Shown here piece by piece: positions 37,708-47,251 of a stretch of 50,415 nucleotides of DNA. The position numbers were made by a program, and so were the translations under genes. The number at the start of each line of letters is the position of its first letter. Position 1 is the stretch's first letter. Below the pieces are notes generated by a model. That model was not told the DNA's origin. It searched no databases and worked only from the letters and a program-made list of their open reading frames with translations. Origin of the DNA: Bdellovibrionales bacterium (GTDB lineage: Bacteria > Bdellovibrionota > Bdellovibrionia > Bdellovibrionales > UBA1609). Where the stretch lies: contig JAKUPT010000017.1 of NCBI GenBank assembly GCA_022450595.1, positions 1-50,415 on the forward strand. Reading direction: 5' to 3'.

Positions 37708-38992
37708 ATATATTTTAATACCTCTAACAGTAGTCCTTACAGCCAACGCTGAAACTTCAGTTGAGTTAGACATTCAAAGCTCAATTGAAATGGCTCAAAA
37801 ATACAGTCCACTTTTAAAAATTGAAGAAGTGAACATTGAGCAATTAGAGTATGATAAAAGAAAAGCCTTAGGTATGGCTCTGCCTCAAGTATCAACTGAG
37901 TATACCATTAATAATTTTAAAACGAAGCCCAGCTATGGTGGTTTTTCCTTAAACTCGGACTATGAGAGAACCGTGGGCGTAACAGTCAGTCAGGCCCTTT
38001 TTACCTTCGGTGCAGTTGGAAACGCTGTTAAGGCCGCAGATGCAGCCACAGTTATGGCGGAGCTTAAGCAAAAACTCACTCAACGAGAAGTTATCTATTT
38101 AACAAAAGTCTCTTATTACTCGGTGCTGTTGGCTGAAGAGCAGTTAAAAATAGCACAAGGGTCCCTAAAGAATGCTCAAGACAACCTTAATATCTTACAA
38201 AACTACTTTTCCTCAGGACGACCGCCAAGAGGAGATGTGATTCGATTGCAGACCGATGTAGCTCTTAGAAAGCCACAGTTAGAAGAGGCAAAGTCAAACC
38301 TTGAACAAGCGAAAGCTCAGTTAAAAGTTGTATTAGGATTAAAAGATGATCGTAACGTGGTTTTAAAAGAGAGCTTTAAAACAACATTTAATAAGATAGA
38401 CTTTAATGATCTTTCTAACACTTTATTAAACAAAGAATTACAAGTGCAGGCTTTAGAGCAGCAAATCGAATTTAACGACCGACTTAGAAAAGCTCAAAGA
38501 GGAAAAATGCTACCAAGTATAGGTGCTTTTTTCTCTTACAGTTCAAGTGAAAGAAGCAACAAAGAAATCTTTGATACAGATTCGACCATTAACAGTTCTG
38601 TGGTTGGAATAAGCGTGAATTGGGAAATTTGGAATGGTGGTCAGAACAGAGCTGAATACAAAAAAGCCATTGCTGAAAAAACCAAGGCTCAAATCCAATT
38701 ACAAAAAACCAAAGATGATCTATATATTCAGCTCAAACAAACCATACAAAGCTTTAACACTCTACAAAAAAATATCAAAAGTGATATGGAGGCTGTAAAG
38801 CTGGCTCAACAAAGCTTTAGATTAAGTCAGAACAGATTTAAAGCAGGAAAGACATCCATCACAGAGCTTAACAGCACTGAGCAGCTGTTAACGCAGTCAA
38901 AAGCCACTTTGGCTTTACATAAATATCAAATTAATCAGTCCTATGCAGTGATTCAAAAATTAGTTCAGTCGGCCTTCGGAGGAAAACAATGA
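37685..38992 (+). CDS. TolC-family outer membrane efflux protein
   Basis: QSSIEMAQKYSPLLKIEEVNIEQLEYDKRKALGMALPQVSTEY...SFRLSQNRFKAGKTSITELNSTEQLLTQSKATL. Confidence 0.9.
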   Translation: MEWVKMLKYILIPLTVVLTANAETSVELDIQSSIEMAQKYSPLLKIEEVNIEQLEYDKRKALGMALPQVSTEYTINNFKTKPSYGGFSLNSDYERTVGVTVSQALFTFGAVGNAVKAADAATVMAELKQKLTQREVIYLTKVSYYSVLLAEEQLKIAQGSLKNAQDNLNILQNYFSSGRPPRGDVIRLQTDVALRKPQLEEAKSNLEQAKAQLKVVLGLKDDRNVVLKESFKTTFNKIDFNDLSNTLLNKELQVQALEQQIEFNDRLRKAQRGKMLPSIGAFFSYSSSERSNKEIFDTDSTINSSVVGISVNWEIWNGGQNRAEYKKAIAEKTKAQIQLQKTKDDLYIQLKQTIQSFNTLQKNIKSDMEAVKLAQQSFRLSQNRFKAGKTSITELNSTEQLLTQSKATLALHKYQINQSYAVIQKLVQSAFGGKQ

Positions 38993-39693
38993 AAATAGTG
39001 TCAGTGAGAGTGGTTTTATATCTAGCCATATTTTTAATTTTTGTATTTTTTATTGAAGCTAAAAAAGCACAAGTTGCAAAAGAAAAATCGCAAGAGGTTG
39101 AAAGTATCTTAAGTTTAATGATGGAAAACGGTGCTCCAGTGACAACTTATAAGGTAGAGCCTAAAGATTTTATTGAGAGGCAAAAAGTGACGCTTAGAAA
39201 CTGCGACGGTTCAATTTGTTTTTACCTTTCTAGAGATAAAAAACAACAATTAAACTTAGGTGCAACTTTGTATGAAATGAATAGTAATAAAAAAGTAGGT
39301 AAAATAAATTATATAAGCCAAAGCCCAGATTATAAAACGGGGCTTTATAAAGTTACGGTCAGTGGACTGGATATTCAGGCCGAACAAAATGTCTATGACG
39401 TTGAAGTAAAGACCTATACAGACTCTCTGGTGGTTCCTACACAAGCACTTGAAGATGATCGATTCCTTTGGGTTGTTGAAAGCAATGAGAAGGCCAAAAA
39501 GGTAGAGGTGAAAACCGGAGATAAAAACTACCAATATGTACAAATAAAAGAAGGTATTAAAGCCGGTCAAATCATAGTGTTGGATGGAGCTGGTCAAATT
39601 CCTATTTATAAAAAAATTAAAATTATAAATGAAGTTGATTCCAGTGAGAAAAAAGTGGCACCACATGCTGATAATTCGGAGGCTAAGTCATGA
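38989..39693 (+). CDS. Short RND periplasmic adaptor (HlyD/MFP-like), reduced
   Basis: N-terminal TM; C-terminal VYDVEVKTYTDSLVVPTQALEDDRFLWVVESNEKAKKVEVKTGDKNYQYVQIKEGIKAGQIIVLDG (MFP beta-barrel/membrane-proximal pattern); only 234 aa. Confidence 0.7.
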   Translation: MKIVSVRVVLYLAIFLIFVFFIEAKKAQVAKEKSQEVESILSLMMENGAPVTTYKVEPKDFIERQKVTLRNCDGSICFYLSRDKKQQLNLGATLYEMNSNKKVGKINYISQSPDYKTGLYKVTVSGLDIQAEQNVYDVEVKTYTDSLVVPTQALEDDRFLWVVESNEKAKKVEVKTGDKNYQYVQIKEGIKAGQIIVLDGAGQIPIYKKIKIINEVDSSEKKVAPHADNSEAKS

Positions 39694-42600
39694 TTGCAAG
39701 TTTTGTTAAAAGACCAGTTACCACAATAATGTTCGTATTGTTTTTTATCATTCTTGGTTTAGTCTCTTTCTTTAATTTAAATATTGAACAGTCTCCAAGA
39801 ATTGAATTTCCCTTAGTGGCTATTAATGTCACCTATCCAGGGGCTTCACCTTTAGAAATTGAAACTCAAGTCATAAAAAAGATTGAAGACTCGGTTGTTG
39901 AAATTTCGGAGATTAAAAAAGTAGAAAGTAGGTCTTTTGAAAACTTTGGTTATATTCTGGTAGAGTTTTATTTATCTGCCGATGTTAATAACAAGCTGAT
40001 TGAGGTCAAAGATAAAGTAGAGGTGGTTTTAAATGATCTGCCGGATGATATGGATCGTCCTATAGTCCAAAAAGTCGATCCCTTTGCGCAGTCTGTTGTC
40101 GACTTAGTATTAAGTAGCACTAAACATGACCTGACAGAGCTTTACGAATTTGCTGATACAAAACTTAAAAACCAGTTTTCAAAAATATCTGGGGTTGGAA
40201 ATGTAGATATTTTTGGCGGGCTGGAAAGAGAGTTTAGAGTTGAGCTTTTTCCTGATCTTATGAAGCAAAGATTTATCTCTATTGAGCAAGTGGTTGGTCA
40301 AATGAAGGCCAGAAACTTGACTGTTCCATCAGGTAATATTGATCAAAAACAAAGCTCTGTTTCGGTCAGGTTTGAAGGGGAGTTTAAAAACTTAGAAGAC
40401 ATTAGAAATTTACAACTTAATACCTCTGAGGGAGCAAGCTTTTATCTTAAAGATATCGGTAAGGTCTATGATGGCTCTGCTGATATGAAAACAGGAGCCA
40501 GATACAACGGCCAAGAGGTTGTCTCGTTGTCGGTTAAAAAAATATCGGATGGCAATGAAGTGGATGTAGCAGAGGGTGTTAGAAAACTTTTGCCTGAAAT
40601 TCAAAACACCTTACCAGAAGGCATGAAGCTAGAGCTCGCCCTGGATAAATCACAATATATTTTAAGAGAAACCAAGGGCACATTTGAAAGTATTGCTTTG
40701 GGTATTGCCTTAACGATTCTTGTGTTGTTGTTTTTTACCGGAAACTGGCGTGTGACTGTGGTTTCAGCTCTTGTAATTCCATCTTCTATTGTCTCAGCTT
40801 TATTTTTAATGGACCTTAGTTCTTTCACCATTAACTTTATCACGTTGCTTGCCGTAGCCACCTCGCTTGGTACCTTAATTGCCAACGCCATTGTGGTGAT
40901 TGAAGGTGTGCTTGAGCATTTGAATCAAGGAAAGTCTTCTGTGGAGTCTGCTATTCAGGGGACAAAGGATATGGCCATTCCAGTGCTTGCAGCCGGAGGA
41001 ACCAACTTAGTGGTTTTTACTCCTATTGCCTTTATGGGAGGGGTTATCGGGCAGTTCATGTTGCAGTTTGGGATGACGGTTGTTTACACAACCATTTTCT
41101 CTTTAATAGCTTCATTTTCATTGACACCTATGTTGTGTGCGCTGTTATTAAAGCCCAGGGATAAAAATAAAGAGCCTTCAAAAATTGTTAAAATCTCTAA
41201 TGGGTTTGTGGCAGGTCTTTTGAAAGAGTATAAAAGGTTCTTTGATTTGATGTTTAAGTACTCAAAAACATCTACAGTCATAGTGATTCTTTTATTTATA
41301 GGTGCCTTTAGTGTTACTCCTTATATAGGTAATGAGTTTATTCCAGTCTCCGATGAAGATCGTTTAGAGGTGAAGCTTACATTGCCTTTAGGAACCAAAG
41401 TAGAAGAAACGTTAAAGTATGCTGAAAGTGTAGAAGAATTATTTGTAGATCTCCCTGAGGTGAGTTCCGTTTTAACTGTTTTAGGAAGAGACGGTGAGCA
41501 AAATGCCTCGGTGGTCGTCAACCTAATCCCATCAGCCAATCGACAAAGATCAGATGTGGATTTGATTAAACTTGTCACACCGGAACTTTCAAAAGTACCT
41601 AGTGCTGAAGTGGAAGTTGTGCGCGGTCAAGGCGGTGGCGGGATGCAGGCTGATGTGTCCATAAATATTTATGGCCGAGATTACAACAATATGGTGGAAA
41701 AGTCTCAGCGAGCTATGGAGATTATGCGAGAGTCGGGCTACTTTCGGTCCGTGGTTTCTTCTTACAAAACTCCTAAAGAAGAACTTCAGTTTTACCCAAA
41801 TCCTAACTTACTTGAAAAGTACGGTGTGAGTAGTGCTCAACTTGGCGGAATCTTTAGAACCTCAATTTACGGAGATGACACTAATATTATTCGCCAAGAA
41901 GGGGAGGAGTATGACATTCGTGTAAAACTGGCAGATGAGTTTATTGATTCGACAGAATCTATTAAAGAACTGTTTGTGATTTCAAACACAGGTCTAATTC
42001 CCGTGACAGAGCTTGGAGAGCTGAGAAAAGAACGTTCAGTTCCCACAATTCTAAGACGTGATCGTCAAAGAGTGATCCAATTAAATGGATATTTAGCTAA
42101 ATCAACAGCCGGTGTGGTTCAAGCGGATTTGACCAAAAAGTTTAATCAATTAGACTTTTCCGACGGCTCAGGCTTTCGTTTTGTTGGAAATGCTGAAAGC
42201 CAAGAAGAAAGTGGTCGTGAAATTGGTAAAGCATTTCTATTAGCTGTGATTTTAACTTATATGATTTTAGCAGCCATAATGAACTCTTTTATTCATCCGT
42301 TCACCATAGCCACATCAATTATAACTTCTTATGCAGGTGCATTTTTACTGCTGTTTTTCCTAAACTCTTCAATAAATATAGCCTCAATGCTTGGTATTAT
42401 TATGCTTGTAGGGCTTGCCGTGAATAATGCCATTTTGATTATTGAAGAAACACTTTTAAAAATTAAAATAGAGCCAGACACTCCGATCGTTGATGCCATT
42501 TGGCATGGTATACAGTCAAAATTTAGGGCCGTGCTTATGACATCAGTGGCGATTGTTTTTGGTGCCCTGCCACAAACATGGTCACCAGATTTAGCTAAAG

Positions 42601-42725
42601 CAGCTATGGGGGCGGTGATTGTTGGTGGTGTGTTGGCTTCGATCTTTTTTACTTTCTTTTTAACACCACAAATCTTTTACTTTCTTGAAAGATTACGTCG
42701 CTTTACTAAACGACTGGTTTCTTAA
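39690..42725 (+). CDS. RND efflux transporter permease (AcrB/MdtBC-like)
   Basis: FVKRPVTTIMFVLFFIILGLVSFFNLNIEQSPRIEFPLVAINVTYPGASPLEIETQV...; 1011 aa. Confidence 0.95.
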   Translation: MIASFVKRPVTTIMFVLFFIILGLVSFFNLNIEQSPRIEFPLVAINVTYPGASPLEIETQVIKKIEDSVVEISEIKKVESRSFENFGYILVEFYLSADVNNKLIEVKDKVEVVLNDLPDDMDRPIVQKVDPFAQSVVDLVLSSTKHDLTELYEFADTKLKNQFSKISGVGNVDIFGGLEREFRVELFPDLMKQRFISIEQVVGQMKARNLTVPSGNIDQKQSSVSVRFEGEFKNLEDIRNLQLNTSEGASFYLKDIGKVYDGSADMKTGARYNGQEVVSLSVKKISDGNEVDVAEGVRKLLPEIQNTLPEGMKLELALDKSQYILRETKGTFESIALGIALTILVLLFFTGNWRVTVVSALVIPSSIVSALFLMDLSSFTINFITLLAVATSLGTLIANAIVVIEGVLEHLNQGKSSVESAIQGTKDMAIPVLAAGGTNLVVFTPIAFMGGVIGQFMLQFGMTVVYTTIFSLIASFSLTPMLCALLLKPRDKNKEPSKIVKISNGFVAGLLKEYKRFFDLMFKYSKTSTVIVILLFIGAFSVTPYIGNEFIPVSDEDRLEVKLTLPLGTKVEETLKYAESVEELFVDLPEVSSVLTVLGRDGEQNASVVVNLIPSANRQRSDVDLIKLVTPELSKVPSAEVEVVRGQGGGGMQADVSINIYGRDYNNMVEKSQRAMEIMRESGYFRSVVSSYKTPKEELQFYPNPNLLEKYGVSSAQLGGIFRTSIYGDDTNIIRQEGEEYDIRVKLADEFIDSTESIKELFVISNTGLIPVTELGELRKERSVPTILRRDRQRVIQLNGYLAKSTAGVVQADLTKKFNQLDFSDGSGFRFVGNAESQEESGREIGKAFLLAVILTYMILAAIMNSFIHPFTIATSIITSYAGAFLLLFFLNSSINIASMLGIIMLVGLAVNNAILIIEETLLKIKIEPDTPIVDAIWHGIQSKFRAVLMTSVAIVFGALPQTWSPDLAKAAMGAVIVGGVLASIFFTFFLTPQIFYFLERLRRFTKRLVS

Positions 42726-42737
42726 TTTTTTATACCT

Positions 42738-42777
42738 AAAGAGTAACAGCTCCACAGATAAGGAGCTGTTACTCTTT
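42738..42777. terminator. Bidirectional intrinsic terminator
   Basis: 16-bp perfect stem AAAGAGTAACAGCTCC ... GGAGCTGTTACTCTTT between convergent genes. Confidence 0.85.
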
Positions 42778-43312
42778 ATAATGTAACTTTTGACCATTTT
42801 AATTCTAAATCCACCGGAACTTCGTCATCTATGCTTATTCCGAGTAAAGAGGGTGGTTCAATATTGAAGTCAGTGAGTTTCATTGGAATGGTACCATTTA
42901 TTTTTAAATGGTCTTTGTCTATGACATCAATATGAATAGGGATGTTTTGATACTTTTTATCTTTACCGGCTAAATTAACAGTTATGTCTGCAGTCTTAGT
43001 ATTTTTGTCAGGCATTTTTAAGTCTAAGACACAACTCACAAAAGGATGCTTTGTGGCTTCAGTCAGTTTTAAAACTCGGTAATCACGGTTTGTATCGCCG
43101 GAATCAAAAGACTTTATTGTTGCGGCAGCTAAAACATGGCAATTATTATCACAAACAGCTTTGCCCTTAACACTTGTTGAGATGCCATCTATTTTTTTTA
43201 ATGGAAATTTAACATGATAAGTAAGTTGACCTTCATCTACTTTCCACGTTTCAGCTTTAGCATTTATATTTATTAATAAATTAAAACAAAAAATTATTAA
43301 AAGTATTTTCAT
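42776..43312 (-). CDS. YceI family secreted protein
   Basis: Signal peptide; WKVDEGQLTYHVKFPLKKIDGISTSVKGKAVCD...DFNIEPPSLLGISIDDEVPVDLELKW. Confidence 0.75.
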   Translation of the reverse strand: MKILLIIFCFNLLININAKAETWKVDEGQLTYHVKFPLKKIDGISTSVKGKAVCDNNCHVLAAATIKSFDSGDTNRDYRVLKLTEATKHPFVSCVLDLKMPDKNTKTADITVNLAGKDKKYQNIPIHIDVIDKDHLKINGTIPMKLTDFNIEPPSLLGISIDDEVPVDLELKWSKVTL

Positions 43313-43326
43313 TATTTTACCCCCAG

Positions 43327-43875
43327 TTAAAATTCAAAACTTACAGATAGAGCGGATAGCATTAGGGCTGCAGCCGTCACACCAGCTACGTCTTTATGAT
43401 ATTTTTCAACACCGGATAATTCTTTTCCTTTATTAATTTTTTGAGCAGCAAGATAGCCAAGTATAGGTGTTAAAAACATACCGGGCACATGAAGCCAAGC
43501 CAGTCGCCTGTGCCATAAACTGCCACCCTTCAACTTTTTATTGTTAATTTCAGGTGCTTTCCAGGCAGTGTAAGCTGAGGCCGCATAACTTGTTGCTGCG
43601 AGTCCTGCAAAAAAGGCATGTTCAGGGGGAAGATTGCCTTCACCTCCGCTAAAAACAGCCAATACCATAGTCGTTGCACTCACAAGACCCCAGATTTGGT
43701 GTTGTTTCAAATAGTATTCCCTCTCCTCTAAAATTTTACTTAATTCTGGGTTTTGCTCCTTATCTTCATCAAAACCCAGGTCTGTTATATTTAGGTTGAT
43801 ATCTTTGGCATATAGGCTTGAAGACATTAAAAGTAGAATTAGTATTTTTTTAATCATGATCGTCCTCATATTCAT
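43327..43875 (-). CDS. Membrane protein of unknown function
   Basis: Signal peptide ILILLLMSSSLYA, several hydrophobic segments; overlaps the upstream DUF2231-like gene. Confidence 0.55.
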   Translation of the reverse strand: MNMRTIMIKKILILLLMSSSLYAKDINLNITDLGFDEDKEQNPELSKILEEREYYLKQHQIWGLVSATTMVLAVFSGGEGNLPPEHAFFAGLAATSYAASAYTAWKAPEINNKKLKGGSLWHRRLAWLHVPGMFLTPILGYLAAQKINKGKELSGVEKYHKDVAGVTAAALMLSALSVSFEF

Positions 43876-44347
43876 CGTTATAATGTTTTGATTTCATTGG
43901 TTGTTGACTTTGTATTTTATAAACACTGGCAGCGCCCTCTTCATAAACGAGTTTCCCACCTAAATGTGAGACATAAACAATAAAGCCTGTTTGAGTGAGT
44001 AATATGAGGCCAAAGAGAACTTGAACTAGTCCTACAGTGGGAACCCAATAGCCAATAGTTGCAGCGATAACAAGGCCGAGTGAAATCCAGGGTATAACTT
44101 CTCCAAGATCTTCATGTTCATCGAGACTTTGATAATAGCCAGTGTCTTCAACCAGCTCCTCGTCGTTTTCACCAAGTTGTACAGCCACTATGCTGCTAAT
44201 AAACAGTAAGACACTAAGAATTAACTGATAGGACCACTTAAAGTGTGAGGTAAAATACAGTCCAAAAAGAAAATAAAGGAAAATTAGAAAAGTTAAGGCT
44301 ATAGGAAAATGGACAAACATGGGATGCAGTGGTAAAGATTCAAACAA
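43850..44347 (-). CDS. DUF2231-like membrane protein
   Basis: LHPMFVHFPIALTFLIFLYFLFGLYF plus HLGGKLVYEEGA, typical of DUF2231. Confidence 0.75.
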   Translation of the reverse strand: MFESLPLHPMFVHFPIALTFLIFLYFLFGLYFTSHFKWSYQLILSVLLFISSIVAVQLGENDEELVEDTGYYQSLDEHEDLGEVIPWISLGLVIAATIGYWVPTVGLVQVLFGLILLTQTGFIVYVSHLGGKLVYEEGAASVYKIQSQQPMKSKHYNDEYEDDHD

Positions 44348-44420
44348 AACAGGTCTCCTTTGTTAGGTTTTTAATATTTATAGTTAAATTCTGTTTTTAT
44401 TACTATTAGGAGAATTACCT

Positions 44421-44987
44421 ATGAGTGAAAGCCAAGTAAATTCAGATAGATACGATGGGTGGCTAAGTAAAGTATTTGCCCAACCTAAAGTATTATTGGC
44501 TGTGTGTTTGTTTTTTATATCGCTATTTGTCTCTTTAGATATTTTTGAGGACTACTCAGAAGGGGCCAGTAATACCCATTTAATTATAGAACTTCTGATT
44601 TTAACTTTCTCATCTGGGGTTTTTATATTTATCTTGTTGTCTTGGATATATGAAAAAAAACAAACACAGACATTAAAAGTTTCAGTAGAGCAATTGAATC
44701 ACCAGCGGACAGAATTGCAAAAGGAGCTTCAGTCTCATATGCAGGGATTGTCAAAAATAATTGAGAATCAATTTCAGTTGTGGAGTTTGACAAAATCAGA
44801 AAAAGAGGTTGGATTTTTATTGTTAAAAGGCTTTAGCTTAAAAGAAATTGCAGATATTAGACAGTGCTCAGAAAAGACTGTGCAAGCACAGTCTCAAGCC
44901 ATCTATAAGAAATCAAATTGCAGAGGGCGCTCTGAGTTCTCAGCTTACTTTTTAGAGGATCTTCTACCTCCTCAAAACTTACTTTAA
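44421..44987 (+). CDS. Membrane-anchored LuxR-type HTH regulator
   Basis: Two N-terminal TM helices, coiled coil, then LTKSEKEVGFLLLKGFSLKEIADIRQCSEKTVQAQSQAIYKKSNCRGRSEFSAYFLEDLL. Confidence 0.8.
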   Translation: MSESQVNSDRYDGWLSKVFAQPKVLLAVCLFFISLFVSLDIFEDYSEGASNTHLIIELLILTFSSGVFIFILLSWIYEKKQTQTLKVSVEQLNHQRTELQKELQSHMQGLSKIIENQFQLWSLTKSEKEVGFLLLKGFSLKEIADIRQCSEKTVQAQSQAIYKKSNCRGRSEFSAYFLEDLLPPQNLL

Positions 44988-46435
44988 CAGTAAGGCTTTC
45001 TTCGGCAGTCTGTACCAAGAAGTTTTACCGGAAGTTCAAGTTGGTTTAAATACTTTTGAATGTCATCCATTGGTTTTACTTCTTTAAAGTCTGGATGTCT
45101 TTCATAAAGATAAACAACCTTTTTTATCCCTAGGGCTTTTAACTCCTGATTATTGGGCAACCATGCTGTACTGATTGGGTTTTTTATGAGGTCATTATAA
45201 TCTTTTCTATGTCCTTCAAGACCTATAAAAATTAAGTTTGGAGACTTCGTGTGTTTCCAAGTACTTTGTTTCTTAAAGATATAATTGGCCCACTCTTGAA
45301 GTTGTGGGTAAATACGTTCTTGGTTGCCCTCATCATATTTAAAGTATTTAGGAAAATGAAAAGCGTGTAATACTCTAAATTGTTCTAAGCTTGCAATTTG
45401 ACCGGCAATTGGCAAGTCATGGCCTGTGTCACTTAAAACTAGAGTATTTGTAGTGATATCTTTGCGATCGATAAGAATTTGCACACCTTTTTGTAACTCT
45501 ATGTCGTGCATATACATTGAGTGACGCCTTTGAGGTGGAACAGCCTGGTCTTCGAGTATATTTACACTATGTATTTGATCAATCCAGCGCTTAGTATGTT
45601 CATTGATTATGGGTTTTAAAAACTCTTTAATCTGTTCGCCGTTAAACTTTTCATGAACTTGAGGTTTCACCAAACGACTGTCTTCAGTATTTACCTTGAT
45701 AATAAGATTGTTAAAATCATTTAAGTAACTTTGCAGACTTGGCGTTGAGTAATTTATTTTATGTGCATAAGGGTTGTTGATAAGATGGCTCTCACCAATT
45801 GATACAATAATTTTTTTACATGTAGAACTTTGCTTTAGCTCTTTTATTTTTTGACTCATGTGTTGATTGCGTTCATTGAGTATCAAACGCACATAGTTTT
45901 TCCAGTAAATATCGGACTCTTCAGGGTACGCTAGAGTGCTTTTAAACTCTGTTAACCATTTTAAGTCTGTATAGGAATGATCAATAGGAATGTTTTTAAT
46001 TCCAGCTTCTACAAGTGGCTTAATATTTTTTGGAATGATTTGTCTTGGGTTTGGATGAAAACCAAAAACGGAACTAAAGACTTTTCCAACTCTGTAATCA
46101 ATAACATAAAAGTTGTCGACAAATTGATCCCAATCTAAATGGGCTTTTAGCATGTTTTCTGCATGCATTTCACTTTCTTCCCATGTCATGCAATTGTAAT
46201 TTGGATCAAGACGCTTTATTTCTAGAGCCAAGTTTTTAACATACTCTTCATTGGCTTCATCGTGTTCACCACCTACAAATACAATATCGTTAGAGGCAAG
46301 TTGTTCTCTAAAGGACTCATGATTGAGTTGGTTGTCTAGTTTTTTGTTTATATTGATACTTATATTAGCTGAAGCAGATAAACTGAACAGAATTAGTGTG
46401 CATACACTTATACATTGCGATAAAGACATTCCCAC
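44984..46435 (-). CDS. Secreted ChaN/Tiki-superfamily-like protein
   Basis: Signal peptide; NDIVFVGGEHDEANEEYVKNLALEIKRLDPNYNCMTWEESEM; KKIIVSIGESHLINN; TNTLVLSDTGHDLP. Confidence 0.5.
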   Translation of the reverse strand: MGMSLSQCISVCTLILFSLSASANISININKKLDNQLNHESFREQLASNDIVFVGGEHDEANEEYVKNLALEIKRLDPNYNCMTWEESEMHAENMLKAHLDWDQFVDNFYVIDYRVGKVFSSVFGFHPNPRQIIPKNIKPLVEAGIKNIPIDHSYTDLKWLTEFKSTLAYPEESDIYWKNYVRLILNERNQHMSQKIKELKQSSTCKKIIVSIGESHLINNPYAHKINYSTPSLQSYLNDFNNLIIKVNTEDSRLVKPQVHEKFNGEQIKEFLKPIINEHTKRWIDQIHSVNILEDQAVPPQRRHSMYMHDIELQKGVQILIDRKDITTNTLVLSDTGHDLPIAGQIASLEQFRVLHAFHFPKYFKYDEGNQERIYPQLQEWANYIFKKQSTWKHTKSPNLIFIGLEGHRKDYNDLIKNPISTAWLPNNQELKALGIKKVVYLYERHPDFKEVKPMDDIQKYLNQLELPVKLLGTDCRRKPYC

Positions 46436-46551
46436 CCCCCTTGGTTAAATATCTTTTGAGCTATACTTGCAGCTGTTTAAAAAAATCGCATGAAAAACTT
46501 TAATTATTTGATAATTGTAGGAATTTTAAGGTGATTAACTATGATCAATTT

Positions 46552-47028
46552 TCAATTTCCGACATGTGAAAAGGTATTATACAGAATAAAGAGCCCAGCC
46601 AAACCAAAGCTAATGTTAAGTATAAGAGAAATTAAGATCAAAACAGATTTTGTGATTCCTTTAATCTCTTGATTCTTAATAAATTGATATAAGAAGTAAA
46701 AAGAAGAAATATTAAAAATAATAGGCAGAATAATAATACTCATAAGAGCAAAAATAATTGATTTTTTATAATGTAAAAATGCATTTTCAATTTTTGGTGT
46801 GGGTTGATGGTTCGGTTCCAAATGAAGATGAAGTTTTTGGCTAAGGCTTAAAGCTTCTTCGAAATCATCTTCTGACACTAGAATTTCAAATCGTCCGTTG
46901 TCTTGGCCGGTTATGATACTTGCATATTCTTTATTGCCACTCATCACCACTTTAAGTCCATGAGCCTTTAGATGATTTGTAAAAAGCCTTGCTTCCATTT
47001 CAGAAGTCATAACAGTAAGTTTTTTCAT
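46552..47028 (-). CDS. DUF2007-like N-terminal domain with C-terminal TM helices
   Basis: LTVMTSEMEARLFTNHLKAHGLKVVMSG...FEILVSEDDFEEALSLSQKL, followed by two hydrophobic segments. Confidence 0.65.
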   Translation of the reverse strand: MKKLTVMTSEMEARLFTNHLKAHGLKVVMSGNKEYASIITGQDNGRFEILVSEDDFEEALSLSQKLHLHLEPNHQPTPKIENAFLHYKKSIIFALMSIIILPIIFNISSFYFLYQFIKNQEIKGITKSVLILISLILNISFGLAGLFILYNTFSHVGN

Positions 47029-47251
47029 ACATTATACTTTATGGGTTATGCATTTTTTAAACAATAGGGATTATTGAAATTATTGATTTGTTATTCTATT
47101 TTTTTTAATTATTTTAAAATTATGGGTATATCTAAAAAAATAAAATCAAAATGGAATAAATTAGAAGCTTCAGAGGCCTTTTTTTGCTGGTAGATTTAAA
47201 TGTTCAAGACAAAGAATGGATGGCAGCACAAAGGGATGGAAATAATAAACC

